Assembly: GCA_030917185.1 (NCBI GenBank) | Contig: JAUPVF010000037.1 | Location: 1 to 9,485, forward strand | DNA from: Patescibacteria group bacterium | GTDB lineage: Bacteria; Patescibacteriota; Minisyncoccia; Phycocordibacterales; DATDWN01 | Length of the DNA: 9,485 nt | Direction: 5' to 3' | In this document: piece by piece, positions 4,484 through 9,485 of the stretch | Numbering within the stretch: position 1 is the stretch's first letter | Layout: each line of letters starts with the position of its first letter | Notes under the pieces: generated by a model | The model's database searches: none | Told to the model about the DNA's origin: nothing | The model's input: only the letters and a program-made list of their open reading frames with translations | Translations under genes and position numbers: made by a program

Positions 4484-5236
4484 TTATTCGCCCAAGTATG
4501 CGTCCATTACTTCTCTTTTTGATAATACATCACTTGGAATGCCTCCAGCTAACAACTTTCCGTTGTCTAAAACAATTATATGATCACAAAGTTCACGAAT
4601 AATATCTATGTTGTGTTCTACAAGAATAACAGTTTTTCCTTGTTCTTTTAGGTGTCGGATTACCCCAATAACAATTTTTCTCATTTCCGGAAAAAGTCCG
4701 GCAAATGGCTCGTCCAAAAAGAAAATATCACTGTCATCGCCGAAGCCATTGGACATTGCCAACATTCTTCCAACTTCCAGTAGTTTTCGCTGACCATATG
4801 ATAAATTTTTTGCTAAATCATTTCTTTTTTTCCACAAGTCAACTTTTTTCAAAACTTCTTCTGCTCTTTCCAAGTGGAATTTTTTGTGTGTTTCAAATAG
4901 AGAAGAAAAAACATTTCTTTTTGTTAGAACAACAAGAATATTATCAATAACCAGCATTTGTTCAAACAATCTGACTTCTTGAAATGTTCGCGTAATGCCA
5001 TAATCAGAAACTTCGTGCGGTAAAATTTTTATGACTTCTTCTTTAGAAGAAATAACAACAGAGCCGGCGTTAATTTGAATAACACCTGTAAGTAAATTTA
5101 TGAGTGTTGATTTTCCTGATCCATTTGGTCCGATAAGTCCAGTGATTTTTCCTTTTTCAAAACTAACAGAAAGTCCATCAACAGCATATACTCCGTCAAA
5201 ATGTTTCGTTATTTTTTTGGTTTCTAGAATATTCAC
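4484..5236 (-). CDS. livG: HAAT-family ABC transporter ATP-binding protein LivG
   Basis: This encodes 250 aa. It is the second ATPase, expected to pair with LivF under the LivH/LivM permease. Walker A is GPNGSGKST (36-44), the Q-loop is Gln86 in RTFQEVRLF (typical of LivG), and the signature is the LivG-type LSYGQ (145-149). Walker B is IFFLDEP (171-177) with Glu176, and the switch is His208. The segment NGFGDDSD (163-170) before Walker B is several residues longer than the usual short turn. The start is GTG at 5236, two bases after the stop of binding protein 2; the ATG two bases upstream is out of frame. No SD, so reinitiation after the upstream stop is likely. Confidence 0.95.
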   Translation of the reverse strand: MNILETKKITKHFDGVYAVDGLSVSFEKGKITGLIGPNGSGKSTLINLLTGVIQINAGSVVISSKEEVIKILPHEVSDYGITRTFQEVRLFEQMLVIDNILVVLTKRNVFSSLFETHKKFHLERAEEVLKKVDLWKKRNDLAKNLSYGQRKLLEVGRMLAMSNGFGDDSDIFFLDEPFAGLFPEMRKIVIGVIRHLKEQGKTVILVEHNIDIIRELCDHIIVLDNGKLLAGGIPSDVLSKREVMDAYLGE

Positions 5237-5238
5237 AT

Positions 5239-6369
5239 TTATTTAATCTCAACAAACTGATTATTTGTAATTGTTTTCATTATAAATGTCACATCTTGAA
5301 GTTGTCCTTGTGGACTAAATGATAAATCTTTTGATCCAACTCCTGGGACATTGACTCTATTTAATGCGTCTCGAATTTCTGTACCAGTTCTTGCACCACC
5401 TTTCAAAACCTCAAATAACATTGTTGCGGCGTTATACGCATTCACGAATGATGGTCCCTGAGAAGCACCAGCGCCATATTTAGATTTTAAACGATCAACA
5501 AGCGCATTATATGATGAGTCTTGTCCATATGATGGAAAAGCATAGAGAATACCATCAAATGCATTTGGAAATTTAGTTATGTTGTCTGTATTTTCAGCAT
5601 CAGGGGTTGTATACACTTTTATATTCACATTCTGCTCTTTGAGTTGCTTCATAAAAGGCCCCATAGTTGATGTATCAGTCACCTGAATAAAAACCGCTTC
5701 TGGTCTATTTGATTTAATTTTTGCAATAATAGTACGAAAATCCTTTACTCCAACGGGAAACATTTCTCTGGATACTACTGAAATTTTTCCATTAGCTTCT
5801 ATATTTTTTTTAAGACTATCAGTAATTTCTATATCAAAAGGATCTTGGTCATTAACAATAGCTAAGCGTTTTATATCAGATAAATTCATATGATCTATAA
5901 GAGTATTTATCTCGGAAGTTTGTGGCCACCATGTTGAGAAAAAATAAGTAAATTTCTCCTTATTTTTTAGAGTTTCAATTGCAGCACTTGGACTTATCAT
6001 TGCTATTCCTTTTTGCTCAGCGATAGGCATTCCACCCTGATAACTATCGCCCCATGTTGGACCAATTATTGCCTGAACATGATCTATTTCAATTAATTTT
6101 TTTACTGCAGAAACCGTGCCAACATCATTGCCTTTTGTATTTTCTATAATCAATTCAACCGGCTGACTAATTTTATCTTTATACTGATCGAGTGCTAATT
6201 GAACCGCCTTAACCTCTCCCTCTCCCCAATTTGCAGCATATCCACTTAAATCAACAGCTACTCCAATTTTTATTATACTTGTATCTTTTGGGGTTTTATT
6301 TTTTGTAATAATAAAAATAAGACCTATTAATACTACTATCACTATAATTATGTAAATTATTTTTTTCAT
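5239..6369 (-). CDS. second membrane-anchored HAAT-family substrate-binding protein
   Basis: This encodes 376 aa. Residues 4-22 are a highly hydrophobic helix after MKK with no lipobox Cys, so an uncleaved membrane anchor is expected. From about residue 33 (IIKIGVAVDLSGYAANWGE) it follows the type I periplasmic-binding fold of the LivJ/LivK family: two alpha/beta lobes with IIGP at 101-104 and a serine-rich stretch (MISPSAA) contributing to the ligand cleft. It lies between livM and livG, 10 nt after livM. The liv system is known to use alternative binding proteins, and this one differs clearly from binding protein 1 at 8202-9290, so different ligands are likely. Branched-chain amino acid, other amino acid, amide or urea ligands are all possible. 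Confidence 0.88.
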   Translation of the reverse strand: MKKIIYIIIVIVVLIGLIFIITKNKTPKDTSIIKIGVAVDLSGYAANWGEGEVKAVQLALDQYKDKISQPVELIIENTKGNDVGTVSAVKKLIEIDHVQAIIGPTWGDSYQGGMPIAEQKGIAMISPSAAIETLKNKEKFTYFFSTWWPQTSEINTLIDHMNLSDIKRLAIVNDQDPFDIEITDSLKKNIEANGKISVVSREMFPVGVKDFRTIIAKIKSNRPEAVFIQVTDTSTMGPFMKQLKEQNVNIKVYTTPDAENTDNITKFPNAFDGILYAFPSYGQDSSYNALVDRLKSKYGAGASQGPSFVNAYNAATMLFEVLKGGARTGTEIRDALNRVNVPGVGSKDLSFSPQGQLQDVTFIMKTITNNQFVEIK

Positions 6370-6379
6370 GTTGTTTTAG

Positions 6380-7246
6380 TTATAATTTATATTCTCCCAA
6401 CAAACCTTGTGGTCTATAAAGCATTAATAATATCAAAATCAAACCATAAGTCACTTGTCGCATTTGAGCGGCAATATCACTTGGGAAACCAACAAAACGC
6501 AATGCCTCTGGCAAAATCACCAGACAAACCACCCCTAAAACAACACCTTTGTTATTTGCCAGTCCACCGAGAATTATAATTGCCAAAATGAAAATGGATT
6601 CTGACAGTGCGAAGCTGGTGGGATCAACATATGTAATATACGAAGCAAAAAGTGCTCCTGCAATAGAGGCAATCATCGCTCCAATGGCAAAAATAGTAAG
6701 TTTAAAAAATAATGTATTATACCCAAAAACTTCAATTGCTTTTTCATCCTCTCTTATAGCCTTAAGCACTCGCCCAAAAGATGAATTGGTTATAAATCGC
6801 GAAGTAAAATACACAGCTAATGCAAAAATGATTACAAGAATAAGAAAAATTATATTTTCACCGAAATCCAATCCGAATAGTGATGGTTTTGAAATACCAG
6901 GAATACCAAGTGGTCCGCGAGTCAAAGATTGCCAATTCAAAAATATGCTGTAAACAATAATATTAAAACCAAACGAACCGAGAGCAAAATAATCACCGTC
7001 AAATTTTGAAAGTACATAACCAATAGCAAGACTTACTACTCCAGTAATAATCATTCCAACAATAATAGAAAGAAAAAAATTCATCCCGAACGAAGTCAAA
7101 AGTATTGCTGTTGCATACGCACCAATACCATAGAATGCCGCTTGTGTTATAGAAAGCAATCCTGTATATCCGACAATCAAATTAAGTGATAGTGCGAGTA
7201 TAGAGTAAATTCCTATAAGGATCGCAATATGTATTAAATAATCCAT
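6380..7246 (-). CDS. livM: HAAT-family ABC transporter permease LivM
   Basis: This encodes 288 aa of inner-membrane permease, with about eight hydrophobic segments. Family features are ALSLNLIVGYTGLLSITQAAF followed by YGIGAYA near the N-terminus, the cytoplasmic coupling loop VLKAIREDEKAIEVFGYN contacting the ATPases, and a C-terminal YRPQGLLGE. It is shorter than E. coli LivM, which has an N-terminal extension, but normal for the wider family. It starts one base after the livH stop (TAA-T-ATG) without an SD, implying translational coupling, and should form a heterodimer with LivH. Confidence 0.94.
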   Translation of the reverse strand: MDYLIHIAILIGIYSILALSLNLIVGYTGLLSITQAAFYGIGAYATAILLTSFGMNFFLSIIVGMIITGVVSLAIGYVLSKFDGDYFALGSFGFNIIVYSIFLNWQSLTRGPLGIPGISKPSLFGLDFGENIIFLILVIIFALAVYFTSRFITNSSFGRVLKAIREDEKAIEVFGYNTLFFKLTIFAIGAMIASIAGALFASYITYVDPTSFALSESIFILAIIILGGLANNKGVVLGVVCLVILPEALRFVGFPSDIAAQMRQVTYGLILILLMLYRPQGLLGEYKL

Positions 7247-7247
7247 A

Positions 7248-8117
7248 TTATTGTTTTTTACCTAAAATTCCATTTGGACGAAACAACAGAAAGACAATGA
7301 GTACACTAAATGAAATTGCATCTTTCCACTCTCCTGAGATTTTCCAAATTCCAAAATTTTCAATAAAACCGAGTAAAAATGATCCGAGTACACCCCCATA
7401 AATATTCCCAACACCGCCAATAATAGAAGCAATTACCCCTTTCAGTAGAAGTGAAAATCCCATTATTGGTTCAATACCAGTATCAAAGCCGACAAGTACT
7501 CCTGCCAGTCCAGCAATACATGACCCTATAAAAAATACTTTGCTTATTATTCCGTCAGTATTTATACCAACCATCTTTGCTACTTCTGCATCATCTGAAA
7601 CTGCTTTTATTGCTTTACCAAATTTTGTAAATCGTAAAGTCAAAACCAGAACAAACATGATTACAATACTAAGTGTAAGTGCTATGAGTTGAACCCCTGT
7701 AATTACTCCACCAAAAATTTGAAATGTTTGTGTATTTATTGTTGCAGGAAAAACTTGAAACTGACTTGAAAATAGAATTGCAATTATTGCCTGAAGTGTA
7801 GTCATAACACCGAGAGCAGCAACCATAAAAACCATACTCGATGCTTTTCTAGCTCGTAGTTTTTTATAAACTATTTTTTCAATTAGATAACCAACAAATC
7901 CAGCAACCAAAACTCCTAGAATAATGCTGATATAAATATTAAATCCAAGAGTACTTGAAAAATAAAAAACAGCGTATCCGCCAATTGCGGTAAGTACGCC
8001 ATATCCCAGATCAAAAAATTTTGCAGTACCGTAGATGAGATTAAAACCGAGAGCAACCATCGAATAAATAGCACCGGCAATAATACTATTCACAATGAGT
8101 TGTGGGACGATTTCCAT
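7248..8117 (-). CDS. livH: HAAT-family ABC transporter permease LivH
   Basis: This encodes 289 aa of membrane permease partnering LivM. Recognisable features are ALGFNLIYG near residues 22-30, the coupling loop KAVSDDAEVAKMVGIN, the glycine-rich segment ASIIGGVGNIYGGVLGSFLLG, and a C-terminal FRPNGILGK. It begins the permease/ATPase transcription unit. A -35/-10 pair (TTGAGG, 17 nt, TATATT) lies just upstream, with the -10 ending 6 nt before the ATG and no SD, so a leaderless start is likely. A terminator separates it from binding protein 1, so it can also be reached by read-through. Confidence 0.94.
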   Translation of the reverse strand: MEIVPQLIVNSIIAGAIYSMVALGFNLIYGTAKFFDLGYGVLTAIGGYAVFYFSSTLGFNIYISIILGVLVAGFVGYLIEKIVYKKLRARKASSMVFMVAALGVMTTLQAIIAILFSSQFQVFPATINTQTFQIFGGVITGVQLIALTLSIVIMFVLVLTLRFTKFGKAIKAVSDDAEVAKMVGINTDGIISKVFFIGSCIAGLAGVLVGFDTGIEPIMGFSLLLKGVIASIIGGVGNIYGGVLGSFLLGFIENFGIWKISGEWKDAISFSVLIVFLLFRPNGILGKKQ

Positions 8118-8152
8118 TACTTAAATATAACAAAACTAGCCATTTTCCTCAA
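8118..8152 (-). promoter_or_regulatory. promoter of the livH-livM-binding protein 2-livG-livF unit
   Basis: On minus, TTGAGG (8152-8147), a 17-nt spacer and TATATT (8129-8124) with an extended TGT. Six bases (TAAGTA) then precede the livH ATG. The -35 touches the foot of the upstream terminator stem. Confidence 0.6.
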
Positions 8153-8184
8153 CATAAAAACCCGCCCGAGGCGAGTCTTTATGT
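8152..8184 (-). terminator. intrinsic terminator between binding protein 1 and livH
   Basis: On minus a 15-bp stem (two G-U wobbles) with a 3-nt loop TCG pairs ACATAAAGACTCGCC with GGCGGGTTTTTATGT. The TTTTT follows the GC-rich core GGCGGG and is itself inside the extended stem. It lies 17 nt after the binding protein 1 stop codon and should uncouple its expression from the permease genes. Confidence 0.9.
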
Positions 8185-8201
8185 TTCAAATTTATTAAAT
8201 T

Positions 8202-9290
8202 TTAGTATTCTGCTTTTACATATTGCTGATTTTTTGCCATCTGTAATTCAAGTTGGTAAACAACCGTTCTGTCTTCCAAGAAACTAAAGTTTTCAATAGC
8301 TGGATTCTTATATTTGTAATTAAAAACTGCTGTCTTTGAGCCTTTTCCTGGATTTTCTTCCATAGCCTTAACTACATAAGTAGTCATGTCATAACCTAAA
8401 GCAGAAACATAATCTGGAGTGCCACTAAATTTTGCTTTATACATTGATGTATAATCCGAAGAAAATTGACTTGGAGCAATGCCTGGGGCAAAAGTTCCTT
8501 CCCCAAAAGATCCGAATTTCTCTAGGTTTTTATTGTCAACATCAACGAAAGTAATTGCTGTTCCTTTGAATCCAAGTTCTCGCAACTGTTTTACCACAGT
8601 CAAAGCATCAACCGGGTTATCCATCGTGACAAAAACTGAATCTGCTTTACTGGCAATTATTTTTGTAGCAAAAGTTCTATAATCACCGTTTGCATTTGGC
8701 ACAAGTTCATTATAAACAACCGTGTAGCCAGCTGACGGTGCTTTTCTGACCATAGCATCTCGTGAATTTATTCCAAAATCACTGTTTGCATCTACAAGAG
8801 CCATCGTTTTAATACCTTTTTTCTGAATCATAGGTACAACAGTATCAAGTTGTTTATCCGCGTTTGGGTAACCACAAAAAACGTTTGTGAGAGGCTTAAA
8901 TGAATCACTACAGAAAGAGAAAGAAAATACATCTTTATTTTCTTTCAAGGCAAGTGGGGCAACAGCAATTGTTTCGTCTGGTGAATATGTACCTATAATT
9001 ACATCAACCTTATCTACATTCAAAAGTTTTGAAGCAGCACTTACTGCATCTGTTGGCTTTGAGTGGCTATCCTCCACAACAAATTTAACACCTTCCTTTT
9101 CTAACTGTGCTTGTGCAAGTTGAACACCTTGATACAACTTTTCACCAGTTATAGAAAGATCGCCAGTGAGAGGGAGAATAACTCCAACCTTCAAACCAGA
9201 TCCTTTAGTTGATGTAGGTTTATTTTTGAAAAAATAAATTCCTCCAACTACCACCAAAATAATAACTAAAATACCAACTATTTTTTTCAT
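8202..9290 (-). CDS. first membrane-anchored HAAT-family substrate-binding protein
   Basis: This encodes 362 aa. A hydrophobic helix at about residues 4-21 after MKK lacks a lipobox Cys, so a membrane anchor is expected. From residue 33 it follows the LivJ/LivK type I binding-protein fold: LKVGVILPLTGDLSITGE, the VEDSHSKPTDAVSAASKLL helix region, VDVIIGTYSPDETIAVAPLA, and the second-lobe VFVTMDNPVDALTVVKQLRELG. Cys127 and Cys139 (CSDS and CGYPN) could form a disulfide outside the cell. It is the first gene of the transporter cluster and is followed by a strong terminator. The ligand is unknown. No SD precedes the ATG; see the promoter entry. Confidence 0.92.
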   Translation of the reverse strand: MKKIVGILVIILVVVGGIYFFKNKPTSTKGSGLKVGVILPLTGDLSITGEKLYQGVQLAQAQLEKEGVKFVVEDSHSKPTDAVSAASKLLNVDKVDVIIGTYSPDETIAVAPLALKENKDVFSFSFCSDSFKPLTNVFCGYPNADKQLDTVVPMIQKKGIKTMALVDANSDFGINSRDAMVRKAPSAGYTVVYNELVPNANGDYRTFATKIIASKADSVFVTMDNPVDALTVVKQLRELGFKGTAITFVDVDNKNLEKFGSFGEGTFAPGIAPSQFSSDYTSMYKAKFSGTPDYVSALGYDMTTYVVKAMEENPGKGSKTAVFNYKYKNPAIENFSFLEDRTVVYQLELQMAKNQQYVKAEY

Positions 9291-9351
9291 ATTATAATTA
9301 TAAATAGGTTAGTTAATAAATTATATAAAATTCTACTAACCAGTATATCAA
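9291..9351 (-). promoter_or_regulatory. promoter region of binding protein 1 with an inverted repeat
   Basis: Two readings are possible on minus. TTGATA (9351-9346) with an 18-nt spacer and TATATA (9327-9322) gives a short leader without SD. Alternatively TATAAT (9302-9297), ending 6 nt before the ATG, gives a leaderless start but has no recognisable -35. GGTTAGT (9307-9313) and ACTAACC (9335-9341) form a 7-bp inverted repeat bracketing the distal -10, a candidate operator. Confidence 0.5.
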
Positions 9352-9356
9352 AAAGT

Positions 9357-9376
9357 GGACATATTTATCAATGTCC
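9357..9376. repeat. 6-bp hairpin at the edge of repeat copy B
   Basis: GGACAT (9357-9362) and ATGTCC (9371-9376) pair around an 8-nt AT-rich loop. The right arm overlaps the first two bases of the 111-bp repeat, so it competes with the repeat's own stem, in which TGTCCGCCC (9372-9380) pairs with GGGCGGACA (9457-9465). Confidence 0.4.
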
Positions 9377-9485
9377 GCCCGAGCCCCTCCGTCTCCATAC
9401 CAATCCAAAGGAATCCGCGCGAAACAAACCTTGCATGGATACGGCGGAGGGGGCGAGGGCGGACACGGAACAGCGGGAACGGAGC
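9375..9485 (+). repeat. 111-bp repeat, copy B, truncated by the window end
   Basis: This is the perfect inverted copy of 116-226. Its first hairpin (9375-9462) is complete, and in this copy the outer stem extends to 9 bp (9372-9380 with 9457-9465). Only the 5' part of the second hairpin is present. An assembly ending inside a repeat is expected when the element is multicopy in the genome. Confidence 0.95.

Noticed and set aside
1..9485. CRISPR array or associated genes
   Set aside because: No regularly spaced direct repeats and no Cas-like protein were found.

Overview
The window looks like a metagenomic fragment from a small-genome bacterium, most likely of the Candidate Phyla Radiation (Patescibacteria, Parcubacteria-like). 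This is inferred from AT-rich genes with Lys/Ile/Asn-rich proteins, missing Shine-Dalgarno (SD) sequences before most genes, extracytoplasmic binding proteins anchored by an N-terminal membrane helix instead of a lipobox, and a Pro/Glu/Ser-rich protein ending in a winged helix. The taxonomy is an inference; there is no marker gene here.

Layout. Positions 1-1128 hold no credible protein gene. They carry GC-rich, strongly self-complementary DNA: one copy of a 111-bp repeat (116-226), a perfect 14-bp hairpin (320-359), and a large nested structure (about 394-696) closed by a long interrupted stem. A promoter inside a perfect dyad (739-778) then precedes an apparently independent non-coding RNA gene (about 785-1065) ending at an intrinsic terminator. 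Positions 1129-2530 (minus) are a two-gene operon: a minimal-type nucleotidyltransferase followed by a winged-helix protein, with a promoter buried in a 31-bp dyad. Positions 2587-3750 (plus) are a compositionally foreign island: a GC-rich lipoprotein gene and two tiny related genes with a shared FGS[K/R]GG N-terminus. They have their own promoters and strong SD sequences and end at a bidirectional terminator. Positions 3750-9290 (minus) are a complete branched-chain-amino-acid/amide-type (HAAT family) ABC transporter: binding protein 1, terminator, LivH, LivM, binding protein 2, LivG, LivF. Positions 9375-9485 repeat 116-226 in inverted orientation and run off the window.

How it works together. 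The transporter genes make one importer with two alternative membrane-anchored binding proteins. The first is separated from the rest by a strong terminator, and the permease genes have a promoter of their own. Three AT-rich genes that start transcription units have a -10 box ending 6 nt before the ATG, which suggests leaderless mRNAs, whereas the GC-rich island relies on strong SD sites.

The best candidates for something undescribed are the structured RNAs and repeats in the first 1.1 kb, a palindromic element found once between genes and once inside the winged-helix coding sequence, and the pair of tiny FGS[K/R]GG proteins.
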